Origin: Defluviitaleaceae bacterium
Lineage (GTDB): Bacteria > Bacillota > Clostridia > Lachnospirales > WQUN01
DNA: 64,000 nt
Direction of reading: 5' to 3'
NCBI GenBank assembly: GCA_009788055.1
Contig: WQSG01000003.1
Location: 25,051 to 89,050 of the forward strand
Both the position numbers and the translations under genes were made by a program. Positions 33,270 through 42,033 of the stretch are shown one piece after another. How positions within the stretch are numbered: position 1 is the stretch's first letter; each line of letters opens with the position of its first letter. The notes beneath the pieces were generated by a model. It made no database searches. It saw nothing but the letters and a program-made list of their open reading frames with translations, and was not told the DNA's origin.

Positions 33270-34454
33270 CTAGTCCCTAAAGTACAAATCCCGAGTGTAA
33301 ACTTTTTCAATTACGTCTTGTAAATCTTCGTTGAAGCGGTTGGTTACGATAACGTCGGCTTGTTGCTTAAAGTCTTGCAGGTTTGCGATTACGCGGGAGT
33401 TGAAAAAGGTTGGTTCGGGGTAGGTGGGTTCGTAGATTATTACTTCAATGCCCTTGGCTTTTACGCGCTTCATTATGCCTTGGATGGAGGACTGGCGGAA
33501 ATTATCCGAACCGCTTTTCATTGTAAGGCGGTAAATGCCGACTATTTTTGGGTTGCGTTCCAAAATGCGGTCTGCAATAAAATCTTTGCGGGTGCGGTTG
33601 GCGTCTACTATTGCGGAAATTATATTGTTTGGTATGTTTTGGTAGTTTGCCAGCATTTGTTTTGTGTCTTTGGGCAGGCAGTAGCCGCCGTATCCGAAGG
33701 ACGGATTGTTGTAATAACTGCCTATGCGGTCATCTAAGCCAACCCCTTCGATAATTTCTTTGGAGTTCAAATCGCGGATTTCGGCGTAAGAATCCAGTTC
33801 GTTAAAAAATGCCACGCGCATTGCAAGATATGTGTTGGCAAAAAGTTTTATCGCTTCCGCCTCGGACGAGCCTGTGATAAGAACGGGCGCATCTTCTTTT
33901 AGTGCCGCATCTTTGAGAAGGGACGCGAAAACAGCGGCGGCTTCTTTAACGTCCGCAGGGGCGGGGGAGGGGACTCCGACTACTATGCGGGAGGGGTACA
34001 GGCAATCGTACAGGGCTTGCCCTTCGCGCAGAAATTCCGGCGAGAAGATTACCCGCGTGAAGCCCTTGCGGAACATATCTTCCGCAAAGCCTACGGGAAC
34101 GGTAGATTTTATAACAACAACCGCCGCCGGTGCGATTTCACGCGCCGTTTTTATTACCGATTCCACGCTGGAGGTATCAAAGAAATTCTTTTTCGGTTCG
34201 TAATCTGTGGGCGTTGCCACTATGATAAATTCCGCGCCCGCGAATGCTTCTTCCGCAGAAGTTGTTGCCGTAAGGGTAAGCGGTTTTTCCGCAAGAAAAC
34301 GCTCTATCTCCGCATCAGCGATAGGGGATTTCTTATTTTGTACAAGTTCTACCCGCTTTTCCGAGATATCCAGCGCGTATACTTCATGCTTCTGCGCCAG
34401 CAAAACCGCCATTGATGTTCCTACATATCCAAGACCCGCTACTGCAATTTTCAT
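33270..34454 (-). CDS. ugd: UDP-glucose 6-dehydrogenase family protein
   Basis: A 394-aa nucleotide-sugar dehydrogenase. Rossmann motif GLGYVGTS (7-14) at the N-terminus, [24 protein letters not shown] and SPEFLREG, then the catalytic [11 protein letters not shown] (Cys nucleophile) and the C-terminal NAD/UDP-sugar domain. The short-loop variant resembles Ugd of Gram-positive capsule and teichuronic-acid clusters. It should oxidise UDP-glucose to UDP-glucuronate. It overlaps the epimerase by 4 bases. Confidence 0.9.
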   Translation of the reverse strand: MKIAVAGLGYVGTSMAVLLAQKHEVYALDISEKRVELVQNKKSPIADAEIERFLAEKPLTLTATTSAEEAFAGAEFIIVATPTDYEPKKNFFDTSSVESVIKTAREIAPAAVVVIKSTVPVGFAEDMFRKGFTRVIFSPEFLREGQALYDCLYPSRIVVGVPSPAPADVKEAAAVFASLLKDAALKEDAPVLITGSSEAEAIKLFANTYLAMRVAFFNELDSYAEIRDLNSKEIIEGVGLDDRIGSYYNNPSFGYGGYCLPKDTKQMLANYQNIPNNIISAIVDANRTRKDFIADRILERNPKIVGIYRLTMKSGSDNFRQSSIQGIMKRVKAKGIEVIIYEPTYPEPTFFNSRVIANLQDFKQQADVIVTNRFNEDLQDVIEKVYTRDLYFRD

Positions 34455-35431
34455 TTTGCACCTCGCTCTTTTTCAAACCATTTTATAAATTTTTTAATGC
34501 CATCGTCGAAGTGCGTGGTGGGATTGTAGCCCACAAGCCGCTTTGCTTTTTCGATATTCGCCCATGTGATATTTACATCACCCGGCGGCACGGGCAGCTT
34601 GTTTACCTTGGCGGTTATGCCAGTTTCGCGTTCCAAAACCGTTAGCATTTCGCTAAGGGGGACAGTGTAGGACTCGCCAAGATTTAGCACCTCAAAGCAT
34701 TTTTCTTGGGCGCATACGTAATCCAACGCGCCAAGTACGCCGCTTACCGTATCGTCAACGTATGTGTAGTCGCGTCCCATTGTGCCGTCTCCGTAAAACG
34801 GAATATCCTCGTTTTTGTACAGCTTGTCCGTAAATTTGTAAATTGCCAAGTCCGGACGTTGGCGCGGCCCGTACACGGTGAAAAAGCGCAAACAGGCTAC
34901 GCTCATTTCATACAAATGTTGGTATGTGTGGCAAATTAGTTCGCCCGCTTTTTTCGTTGCCGCATATGGCGAAATGGGAAAATCTACGTTGTCGGTTTCG
35001 CAAAACGGCACTTTTTCATTATTCCCATACACGGAAGATGAAGACGCAAACAGCAAGTTTTTTACGCCAAATTCCTTCATGCATTCCAGCAATTGCACCG
35101 TGCCGTTGATATTAACATCCATGTACAGCGGCGCGTTTTCGATAGACGGGCGAACCCCTGCATACGCCGCCAAATGTATAACCGCGTCAAATTTTTGGCT
35201 TGAAAAACACTGCCGCAAAGCGTCCGCATCGCGGATATCCCCTTCGATTACCACGAGCGTACCCGTGCCGATTGCCGTTGCTTCCACGTTTTGCACGTTC
35301 TCGCGTTTGTATTCGGGGCTGTAATAATCGTTGAAGCTGTCAAAAATACAGACATCATGCCCTTTTTTTAGCAACGCTTCGCATACGTGCGAACCTATAA
35401 AACCCGCACCGCCTGTTACCATGATTTTCAT
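34451..35431 (-). CDS. UDP-glucuronate 4-epimerase family protein
   Basis: A 326-aa short-chain epimerase with GGAGFIGSH (7-15), the [17 protein letters not shown] segment characteristic of UDP-glucuronate epimerases, SSSSVYG and YAATKKAGE (catalytic Tyr-x3-Lys). It should convert UDP-glucuronate to UDP-galacturonate, using the product of the dehydrogenase encoded next. AAGGAG precedes the ATG. Confidence 0.9.
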   Translation of the reverse strand: MKIMVTGGAGFIGSHVCEALLKKGHDVCIFDSFNDYYSPEYKRENVQNVEATAIGTGTLVVIEGDIRDADALRQCFSSQKFDAVIHLAAYAGVRPSIENAPLYMDVNINGTVQLLECMKEFGVKNLLFASSSSVYGNNEKVPFCETDNVDFPISPYAATKKAGELICHTYQHLYEMSVACLRFFTVYGPRQRPDLAIYKFTDKLYKNEDIPFYGDGTMGRDYTYVDDTVSGVLGALDYVCAQEKCFEVLNLGESYTVPLSEMLTVLERETGITAKVNKLPVPPGDVNITWANIEKAKRLVGYNPTTHFDDGIKKFIKWFEKERGAK

Positions 35432-35453
35432 ATGTTTGCTCCTTTAGCGTGAA

Positions 35454-37523
35454 TTATTCTGTCGCCATCTGAATGTAAACAACTCCATCCGCATTGGCAT
35501 ATTCGGCGGAAATTAGTATATCTTCTTCGTAACGTGTTTCGCCGTTTACTATCCAGTGGCCGAAAATCTGCCCGTCTTCTAAACGGGGCGTAACGGGAAC
35601 GCGGTTTTCGATAAAGTATGTGCCTTCGTTTCCGTTTAGCGTGTTTATTTGTGCCAAGCCGTCTGTTGATACGATTCTATACATATCGGTAAAACCGAAG
35701 AGATAGCGCAGTTCATTTAGGATATAGTACGGGCGGTGCTGTATGAAATAACGCACACGTTCGCGCAGTGCCAATGCGTCATAAAAACTATGCCCCGGGA
35801 AATTTGCGTAAACGCTGTACTCAAATTCCCGCAAACTCATATCGTTTATTTGCTGTATTACCCTATCCACATTTTCCACGGAAAAATGCCCAAACGCCAT
35901 GTCGCAAATAAGGTTTGCGAATTGCTCTGCATATTGCGGAAGCCGTAAAAGCGCGCCAAATACGGGGCTACGACTGCCCATAACTCGACGGATAGAGCGT
36001 GTATTTGGGTGACTGCTTTGCTGCGTGTTATAAGAACGAAGAAGTAACGAATGGTCTAAATCCCACATAACGAAACGCCATCTCCCGTCTAAATGTTTCC
36101 GGGGGGGGGTGCTATTTGAACAATCGACATACCTCCATATACGAATGTTGCTACCCGGCCAGTTGTAATTGGCAATATAAATTTGTATCGCATAATAAAG
36201 AAGTAAGTCGTCTGTGCAAAAAAACTCGTGTGCCGCTTGCAGGGTGTATTCTGTAAATCCCGCTCTTGCATAGTCCAATAATTGCGCAAATGTGTTCCTA
36301 AGATACTCATCATTTGTGCGGACAAATGAACATCCGCCCTCCAAAATTTGAAAATTTTGACTCGGCGCATCATATAGACTTTGTAAAAATTGCGTATCTA
36401 TTCGCACATTTATGGTTACAAAGCCATAATATTCGCCGTTTATAAAAACAGCGGCATATTGAACGGGTGAAACAGTTTTAAATCCGACTTCCCTTGCAAT
36501 TATTGCAGCCATTGGAGTACGCAATCTTGCTCCGGGAGGGATATTGCCTGTAAAAACTTCCGGGATTGGTTCCTCGTTATGGTCGTTTCGCACTGAAACA
36601 TAAAAATCATTTCCATCATTTCGTAAAATTAACGCATTAACAGACGAGATAGGCTCACCTGAAACAGCGCGAAATTGACCGCCAAAAAAATCATAGCGAA
36701 ACCGTCCAATTTCGGGCGAATATTCGCGCCGTGCAATAAGTCTTAGCGATTTTTGCGAAAACGAGCGCGATACTTGCCCATGCACTCGCATTCCCGCATC
36801 GTGAGCAAGAACGGGTACTCCGTGTTTATTAAATACCTCTACGTTAACACGGCGTTCCCACTCTCTGCCCCGCATTCTGTAATTGGCAGGTTGACGAAAA
36901 GGATGAGGGTCTGCATAGGGATTGTTATACAAATATCGTGTACGGCGCACTCCCGGCACAAGTATTCCGTTGTAATAGTCAAACAAGTAGTGGTCATCAA
37001 TGGAAATGGAAAACACATATGTGGTAAAGCGTTCGTGTACGTTTTCGCCCACAAAATAGGTTTGCGTAAGAACATCGCTTTTGCCGTTTTCGTCTATGGC
37101 AACGGCTTTAAGTACGTATCCGCGTACACGTTCGCTCGGTTCAAACACAAGCGGCGTGGTGAATCGGTTGGCTTCCTCCGTAGGCGCAGAGCCGTCCAGT
37201 GTGTAAAAAATTTCCGCATACGGGTTTTCGGCATAAATATATATCATGAAGGTTTCGCTGTTAAAAAATTCGATGTGCGAAAAGGATAATGCACCATTAG
37301 ACAACATTTCACGGGTAGGTCTTTCGTCAATAGGCATAATTTCGTCGTCATAAAATTCGGTGTATGCTATTTCTTCAATTGTTTCGTTTTGTCCGTTTTC
37401 GCTTATAGGCATTTCAAGTAGCACTTGTTCTGCGTTCCTTGTATTAAAAAACAAATGTACCGTAATCAAAAACATTACTAAATTAACCGCACATATAACG
37501 CCCCACAGGAGTTTCTTGTTCAT
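35454..37523 (-). CDS. CotH-family kinase-like protein, secreted or membrane-anchored
   Basis: A 689-aa protein with an N-terminal membrane helix/signal (LLWGVICAVNLVMFLITVHL), a chitobiase C-terminal-like beta domain (IYTLDGSAPTEEANRFTTPL, about 110-150), then the CotH domain: RMRGREWERRVNVEV, RVHGQVSRSFSQKSLRL, a FVTINVRID segment and WDLDHSLLL (metal-binding Asp). CotH proteins phosphorylate coat or surface proteins. Here it sits in a polysaccharide operon rather than with coat genes. The coding region contains a run of nine C (see the separate entry). GGGAG precedes the ATG. Confidence 0.88.
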   Translation of the reverse strand: MNKKLLWGVICAVNLVMFLITVHLFFNTRNAEQVLLEMPISENGQNETIEEIAYTEFYDDEIMPIDERPTREMLSNGALSFSHIEFFNSETFMIYIYAENPYAEIFYTLDGSAPTEEANRFTTPLVFEPSERVRGYVLKAVAIDENGKSDVLTQTYFVGENVHERFTTYVFSISIDDHYLFDYYNGILVPGVRRTRYLYNNPYADPHPFRQPANYRMRGREWERRVNVEVFNKHGVPVLAHDAGMRVHGQVSRSFSQKSLRLIARREYSPEIGRFRYDFFGGQFRAVSGEPISSVNALILRNDGNDFYVSVRNDHNEEPIPEVFTGNIPPGARLRTPMAAIIAREVGFKTVSPVQYAAVFINGEYYGFVTINVRIDTQFLQSLYDAPSQNFQILEGGCSFVRTNDEYLRNTFAQLLDYARAGFTEYTLQAAHEFFCTDDLLLYYAIQIYIANYNWPGSNIRIWRYVDCSNSTPPRKHLDGRWRFVMWDLDHSLLLRSYNTQQSSHPNTRSIRRVMGSRSPVFGALLRLPQYAEQFANLICDMAFGHFSVENVDRVIQQINDMSLREFEYSVYANFPGHSFYDALALRERVRYFIQHRPYYILNELRYLFGFTDMYRIVSTDGLAQINTLNGNEGTYFIENRVPVTPRLEDGQIFGHWIVNGETRYEEDILISAEYANADGVVYIQMATE
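36101..36109. repeat. Nine-base homopolymer (poly-G on +, poly-C in the CotH gene)
   Basis: Nine consecutive G on the + strand encode Thr-Pro-Pro in the CotH-type gene at about residue 471. Such tracts in surface genes are prone to slippage and could switch the protein on and off. The frame is intact as given. Confidence 0.6.
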
Positions 37524-37535
37524 AAAATTCTCCCT

Positions 37536-37937
37536 CTATTTTGTTGCAAGTGATTCTTCATATTGTTCTTTAAATTGTATCGTTTCATTCAACACCTCTA
37601 CAGCTTTTGCTTCTGCAATTTTAACGTAGTTTTCACCGGGATAATTTGTGTCGAAGTAGTAATCCGTAAGCTCGCGGAAGAAAGCAATTTCAGTTCGGCT
37701 GAATTTTACACCAATCAGTTCGCCGCACCGCTCTGCAAGACGGCTAAGTTTGTGTGTGTGTAACAGAAAAAGGTCTAATTCGTCTGTTCCGTTTAACGTA
37801 AGACATTCTTTGAAAACTTTTTCAATATATTGTTGGCAAAGCCTTACTGCATGGTTATACAGCTTTGCGTTTAGCATTTCATTTGCCGCAGTTAGGTCAT
37901 CATGTGCTACGTCAATGTATGAATATTTACCGTTCAT
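37536..37937 (-). CDS. HEPN domain protein
   Basis: A 133-aa helical protein with AHDDLTAANEMLNAKLYNHA, VRLCQQYIEKVFKECL and a terminal DYYFDTNYPGENYVKI block, the usual HEPN pattern. The strict R-x4-6-H RNase motif is not obvious, so it may be a non-RNase HEPN whose activity is controlled by the partner nucleotidyltransferase. It overlaps that gene by 11 bases, forming an MNT/HEPN pair. Confidence 0.82.
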   Translation of the reverse strand: MNGKYSYIDVAHDDLTAANEMLNAKLYNHAVRLCQQYIEKVFKECLTLNGTDELDLFLLHTHKLSRLAERCGELIGVKFSRTEIAFFRELTDYYFDTNYPGENYVKIAEAKAVEVLNETIQFKEQYEESLATK

Positions 37938-38274
37938 AAATTATCAGCCCATCCCTTTTTATGTGGTAATTTACATCCATAAATTTATCAGTGTTCAAAT
38001 CTTCTATTGACGTATTTATAACCCTGTATTCGGGATAATTATCCCCTTCAAATATTTCTGTAAACTGCAACCGTTCGGCAGTGGTTAGCGGCTCGTCACT
38101 TACCAGCGCGATATCTACATCGCTGGTAAGCACAGCCTCACCCCTCGCTTCGCTTCCGAAAAGAATTATATAGCGTATGTTTGGATTATGATTTCCGTTT
38201 GCCACACGCTCTAAAACATGGCGCACAGGTTTGCGAATACGCACTTCTTCCCAATTTATTTTTTTACACGGCAT
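37927..38274 (-). CDS. MNT-type minimal nucleotidyltransferase (antitoxin partner of HEPN)
   Basis: A 115-aa protein with FGSEARGEAVLTSDVDIALV: the GS-x10-12-D-x-D nucleotidyltransferase core. Together with the overlapping HEPN gene it makes a known toxin-antitoxin type in which MNT modifies HEPN by adding AMP groups. GGAGGG lies 11 bases upstream of the ATG. Confidence 0.87.
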   Translation of the reverse strand: MPCKKINWEEVRIRKPVRHVLERVANGNHNPNIRYIILFGSEARGEAVLTSDVDIALVSDEPLTTAERLQFTEIFEGDNYPEYRVINTSIEDLNTDKFMDVNYHIKRDGLIIYER

Positions 38275-38310
38275 AATCCGGTGTTCCCTCCATTTTTCTT
38301 TCGATGAACT

Positions 38311-38646
38311 TTACGATTTTATCTGCCATAAAATGACACCCTCCTTACGTATTGAGCCGGAGACATTTAAAACGTGTTCATCATTAAAATAATTTTCGCA
38401 AGATATATATGTTGGTTGTATATCAAAATCACCTTTATATAAATCGTTTATACTTAAAGAAATTGACGTTCTCAGCGATTTAGTATCGTCCGAACTGCAA
38501 ACAACGGCAATGTCAACATCGCTTGTAATCGACTGCCTGTTTTTTGCAAAGCTTCCAAAAAGGATAATTTTTTCCACGCCGTCAAGAACGGAGATGCCGT
38601 CAACTACAGGCTGTAATTGTTTAATCATCTCTGCTTGGCTACACAT
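38311..38646 (-). CDS. Second MNT-type nucleotidyltransferase, without its own HEPN
   Basis: A 111-aa protein with LFGSFAKNRQSITSDVDIAV, the same nucleotidyltransferase core. Start at 38646 with GAGAGG upstream; the in-frame ATG at 38682 has no site. No HEPN gene follows it. It may have lost its partner or may share the HEPN at 37536. Confidence 0.82.
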   Translation of the reverse strand: MCSQAEMIKQLQPVVDGISVLDGVEKIILFGSFAKNRQSITSDVDIAVVCSSDDTKSLRTSISLSINDLYKGDFDIQPTYISCENYFNDEHVLNVSGSIRKEGVILWQIKS

Positions 38647-38650
38647 ACTG

Positions 38651-39598
38651 TTACCTCTCTTTCTTGAACACTTCCGCGCCAATCATAAGACCTACACCAA
38701 CCAATGCCTGTGCAAGTTTAAGTGTTAAAAAACTAAATGAAACAGCCAATGCTTGTTCCGGTACAACACCGATAATACCAAGCAAAGCAATTAAGCTACC
38801 TTCACGCACACCCATTCCGCCAATGGATATAGGCAGTATAAGCGCGAAAGTAAAAACGGCGTGAATCCACAACCAGTCAAGAAGGTAAAACCCTCCCCCT
38901 ATGCCATACGTCATCAATGTTCCGCTTAAAGAAAGCGTCAAATGAAACAGGAGAGCATAAAGTGAATTTTTTAGCAAGCGTACTCTGTCTTTTGTGTAGC
39001 TTTTCCAGTTTTCCAAAAGTGTAACGGCAAAGGAAAATATTTTGCCAATTTTGCCGCCGCTTTTGCAAAAAAAACGTAATAGATTGTTTATCTTGCAGTA
39101 AAAAAATGAGAACTCCAGCAAAAATATAAATAGAAATAGTACGACAATGCCGACGACAAAAACAGCCGCAGTACCAATTCCAAGGCTACGGGTGGTTATC
39201 ATTCCAACAAGCCCAAAAACAAACAGCATTAAAACACTTATAATTTTATCCAACACAACGGCAACGCCTGCTTGGCTGTATTTTTTTTCTTTGTTGCCAA
39301 GCATATATATTCTCACACCTTCTGCCGCCATTTGCCCGGGCAAAATAACGCTGTATGCGTTTGAAACCAACCGTACATACAACAAGGTGCGCAGTTTGTG
39401 ATTTTCAACAAACAAGGATAACCGTATTGCAGAAATAAATACATTGGATGCTTGCAACACCAACACAAATACCCAAATAGTAAGGGGTATCGCAAAAAAA
39501 TGCTCGGCTACTGCCGAAAGGTCATTAGTCCACAATATATAACCAAGTAAAACAACAGCCACACACAGTTTTAAAACCGTTTTCAAAGTTTTATTCAT
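38651..39598 (-). CDS. Flippase-like integral membrane protein (UPF0104/LPG-synthase TM type)
   Basis: A 315-aa protein with about eight membrane segments and the family's conserved YSVILPGQMAAEGVRIYMLG and PISIGGMGVREGSLIALLG blocks. The family includes the membrane part of lysyl-phosphatidylglycerol synthases and archaeal AglD-neighbour proteins, thought to flip lipid-linked substrates. In this operon it could move a lipid-linked sugar intermediate. Confidence 0.85.
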   Translation of the reverse strand: MNKTLKTVLKLCVAVVLLGYILWTNDLSAVAEHFFAIPLTIWVFVLVLQASNVFISAIRLSLFVENHKLRTLLYVRLVSNAYSVILPGQMAAEGVRIYMLGNKEKKYSQAGVAVVLDKIISVLMLFVFGLVGMITTRSLGIGTAAVFVVGIVVLFLFIFLLEFSFFYCKINNLLRFFCKSGGKIGKIFSFAVTLLENWKSYTKDRVRLLKNSLYALLFHLTLSLSGTLMTYGIGGGFYLLDWLWIHAVFTFALILPISIGGMGVREGSLIALLGIIGVVPEQALAVSFSFLTLKLAQALVGVGLMIGAEVFKKER

Positions 39599-39632
39599 AA
39601 TATTACAACGCGCCCATTTCTATATTGCAGAG

Positions 39633-40517
39633 TTACATTTTTTCAGGTAGCGTCAACCAACTGCCCAACTCAAAATTAAATGCATCGGGGGAAATGTTGT
39701 ACCCTCCGCTACGGGGTGTAAATGACATTTCTCCAAAATAAATAACATCATCTACCGAATACATATCAACACGCATAAAGCAACAATCCGCCGATAATTT
39801 TTCTACCAATTCTTTCATTTTATCCAGCGTTTGGGGGCGGGAGATGACTTTGTTAGGGTCAGAGGGAAACGACAATTCTACAGGGACATACTCCCAGTCC
39901 ATTGTATACGTATTACCTTTTACATTTGTTGCACGGTCATAGTTTACAACCACAAGTTTGGCTTTACCATGGAAACAATAGAACTTGTAGTCCCTAAGTC
40001 TATCCTCGGATATTTCAGAAAGATATTCCTCTACAATAATGCGTGGTTTAATATTCTTGTACACCCACTCCCGTGACCATATAAAATAATTTTCGCCCAA
40101 TTTTTGTGTTAGTTTCTTTTTAGCACTTTCAAAATCAAATGTTTTTTTATCTTTGCAAATAATCACACTGCCTGAATCATGTGTACACTTTAAAACAAAT
40201 TGCTCCGGAAAGGTTGAAAAGTCAATTTCATCAAAAGTGTCCCATACTCCTATCATTGGAATCAAATACTCTTCACCAATCACATTTGTAACATAATCGC
40301 GCACTTCATATTTGTCCGCAAATTTTGAGAATAGGGGGTTTTTATAATACAACTTCAACCAGTTCATTTTATCGTTAAACCGTTTGGGGTTTTTTAGGTT
40401 TAACCACTTTCGCGTACGGTAAAAGTACCATACCCTCACGTACAAGCTATCCGGTACCCATGTGAGCATTGGTGCAAAAAATTTCAATATTTTTTTAAAC
40501 AAGGATTCTTTTTTCAT
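39633..40517 (-). CDS. TupA-type ATP-grasp protein
   Basis: A 294-aa protein of the ATPgrasp_TupA family: NDKMNWLKLYYKNP, KYEVRDYV, FVLKCTHDSGSVIICKDKKT, IVEEYL, LRDYKFYCFHGK, RVDMYSVDDVIYFGEMSFTP. TupA of alkaliphilic Bacillus is needed for teichuronopeptide, a glutamate/glucuronate polymer. An ATP-grasp here should join an amino acid or other carboxylate to a sugar or lipid. Its ATG overlaps the stop of a 53-aa gene (ATGA). Confidence 0.86.
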   Translation of the reverse strand: MKKESLFKKILKFFAPMLTWVPDSLYVRVWYFYRTRKWLNLKNPKRFNDKMNWLKLYYKNPLFSKFADKYEVRDYVTNVIGEEYLIPMIGVWDTFDEIDFSTFPEQFVLKCTHDSGSVIICKDKKTFDFESAKKKLTQKLGENYFIWSREWVYKNIKPRIIVEEYLSEISEDRLRDYKFYCFHGKAKLVVVNYDRATNVKGNTYTMDWEYVPVELSFPSDPNKVISRPQTLDKMKELVEKLSADCCFMRVDMYSVDDVIYFGEMSFTPRSGGYNISPDAFNFELGSWLTLPEKM

Positions 40518-40675
40518 GTTAAATCAACCTCCTGTTTTTCTTCTTCGGTGTTGATAATTTTCTCTGCTTGGTCTAATGTTTGTTGGGCGCGTCTTAGTGC
40601 AAACGCAGCATCTTCTTTTACAATATCTATTCTTCTCTCGGCATATCGTGTGCGGGTAGCGAATCTTGTTATCAT
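40514..40675 (-). CDS. 53-aa helical protein coupled to the TupA-type gene
   Basis: The minus strand from 40675 reads MITRFATRTRYAERRIDIVK, then EDAAFALRRAQQTLDQAEKI and INTEEEKQEVDLT with a TGA that overlaps the next ATG. It is amphipathic and coiled-coil-like. Its last codons contain the CAGGAGG ribosome site of the TupA-type gene, showing real coupling. Its own ribosome site is weak. It could be a small partner subunit of the ATP-grasp enzyme. Confidence 0.55.
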   Translation of the reverse strand: MITRFATRTRYAERRIDIVKEDAAFALRRAQQTLDQAEKIINTEEEKQEVDLT

Positions 40676-40689
40676 TCTCTTGGTTCATC

Positions 40690-41415
40690 TTACTTTTTTG
40701 CGATTGCTAAAATATTTTTGTGGAATATTTTGATTGTTTTTCTGCCAAACAGCCAGCTTTTCATATAAAGGTCAAAGCGTATAAGCCGTGCAATTTGTTT
40801 TGCAATAAAATTTAACGGATTTTTTTTAACATATATGTCTGTCCCGATAATGTTTATATCTGAAAAGCCCACGGAAAAAAGCACCTGTCTCATGCTTATT
40901 TCCGTAAAGCATAATTGATGCGTGATGTTTATGGACAAAGACGCAGGCCCTGTGTACGGGTTTGACATATTCGGGGTTTTAATCAGCAACACCCCATTGT
41001 CCGAAAGCCCTGCTTTCATTGCGTCCAGCATATCAAAAACTTCTTGCTTCTCCAGATGCTCAATTACCTCGTTAAACACAATGCAGTCAATCGCGCCCGC
41101 GTGCTGTTTGAAAAAGTCAAATGCGTTCACTTTTTCTGCGTTAAAACCTTTGCCTTTGCAAATTTCAATATTTTCACCGGAAAGGTCAATGCCAATCACA
41201 TTCGCGTACCCTTGGTTTGTTGCAAAATTAAGGAACGCCCCTATCCCGCAACCAATATCCACAACAAGAGCGTTTTTGTTGGTAGGCATAAACCGCAGAT
41301 AATTCTTCTTAAAATAAGCCTCGTGCAATTTGTAATAGCTCTCGATTTTATTTGTGTCATGGTGCATTCTTGTTGTGTTGGTGTAGTCATCGTATATTCG
41401 TGTTTTATAGTCCAT
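40690..41415 (-). CDS. SAM-dependent methyltransferase
   Basis: A 241-aa class I methyltransferase with VVDIGCGIGAFLNFA (motif I), an IGIDLS acidic loop and EVIEHLEKQEVFDML. The HEAYFKKNYLRFMP start is found in capsule- and O-antigen-linked enzymes that methylate sugar chains. AAGGAG precedes the ATG, within a 31-bp repeat shared with the antitoxin gene. Confidence 0.85.
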   Translation of the reverse strand: MDYKTRIYDDYTNTTRMHHDTNKIESYYKLHEAYFKKNYLRFMPTNKNALVVDIGCGIGAFLNFATNQGYANVIGIDLSGENIEICKGKGFNAEKVNAFDFFKQHAGAIDCIVFNEVIEHLEKQEVFDMLDAMKAGLSDNGVLLIKTPNMSNPYTGPASLSINITHQLCFTEISMRQVLFSVGFSDINIIGTDIYVKKNPLNFIAKQIARLIRFDLYMKSWLFGRKTIKIFHKNILAIAKK

Positions 41416-41439
41416 TGTTATAGCTCCTTTTTTGTGGTG

Positions 41440-41814
41440 TTACTGTAACCGTGACAAAAGGCTTTGCAGCTTTTTGTCAAACGTATATATCTCTGCGGCT
41501 TCGACACATTGGTAGCCGACAAGAAGACAATCCACAAAGTCTAGACGGTTTTCGGCGAAAAATTCCAAACCTTTCAATATGGCCTCATGATGTGGCAATA
41601 TGCAAGAGGTTTTTTCAAAGAAATTACGAAGTGCCATGTGGATATCATTTCGGTCTGCATTGTAAACACTTGATAAAACATAAACAACTTCGCTTAAAAC
41701 CTCAACAGGAACTTCAACGATGTTGTCATCAATAATTTTGCGCGCCCTTTGAGACAAATCCAAATGGTCATCAAGTACGTATCGAAGAATCACATTTGCA
41801 TCAACTATTCGCAT
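41440..41814 (-). CDS. PIN-domain toxin (VapC-like)
   Basis: A 124-aa PIN nuclease: MRIVDANVILRYVLDDH (first Asp), VEVLSEVVYVLSS (Glu), RLDFVDCLLVGY (Asp) and a final TFDKKLQSL (Asp). All acidic residues of the active site are present. It overlaps the antitoxin gene by 14 bases. Likely an RNase toxin. Confidence 0.88.
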   Translation of the reverse strand: MRIVDANVILRYVLDDHLDLSQRARKIIDDNIVEVPVEVLSEVVYVLSSVYNADRNDIHMALRNFFEKTSCILPHHEAILKGLEFFAENRLDFVDCLLVGYQCVEAAEIYTFDKKLQSLLSRLQ

Positions 41815-42031
41815 ATTTGTCTTTTACCGCCTTTTCCCACGCTCTGTCCTCTTCGGGGATTAGTGCCGGATTAGCATATTTGTGAAGGCAACCGAATGCT
41901 GAATCTTGTTGCTTTAATACTGTGTCATGCACCGGGCGAACGATAACTTCAACTTTTTTCCCGAGAAACGAATTGGGCAATGCGAAAAGGCTTAGAAGTT
42001 TATCGCTCTCTATTGTTTGAATATAGTCCAT
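41801..42031 (-). CDS. Antitoxin of the PIN pair
   Basis: A 76-aa protein, MDYIQTIESDKLLSLFALPN, SFLGKKVEVIVRPV, then a flexible C-terminal tail. The short beta-type N-terminus (IESDKL...LPNSFLGKKVEVIV) resembles AbrB/MazE-like antitoxins. Position directly before, and overlapping, the PIN gene supports the call. The first codons come from the 31-bp repeat. Confidence 0.75.
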   Translation of the reverse strand: MDYIQTIESDKLLSLFALPNSFLGKKVEVIVRPVHDTVLKQQDSAFGCLHKYANPALIPEEDRAWEKAVKDKYANS

Positions 42032-42033
42032 TG

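Noticed and set aside
38281..38330. 21-aa minus-strand frame before the first MNT gene
   Set aside because: It has no good ribosome site of its own and mainly overlaps the leader of the next gene.
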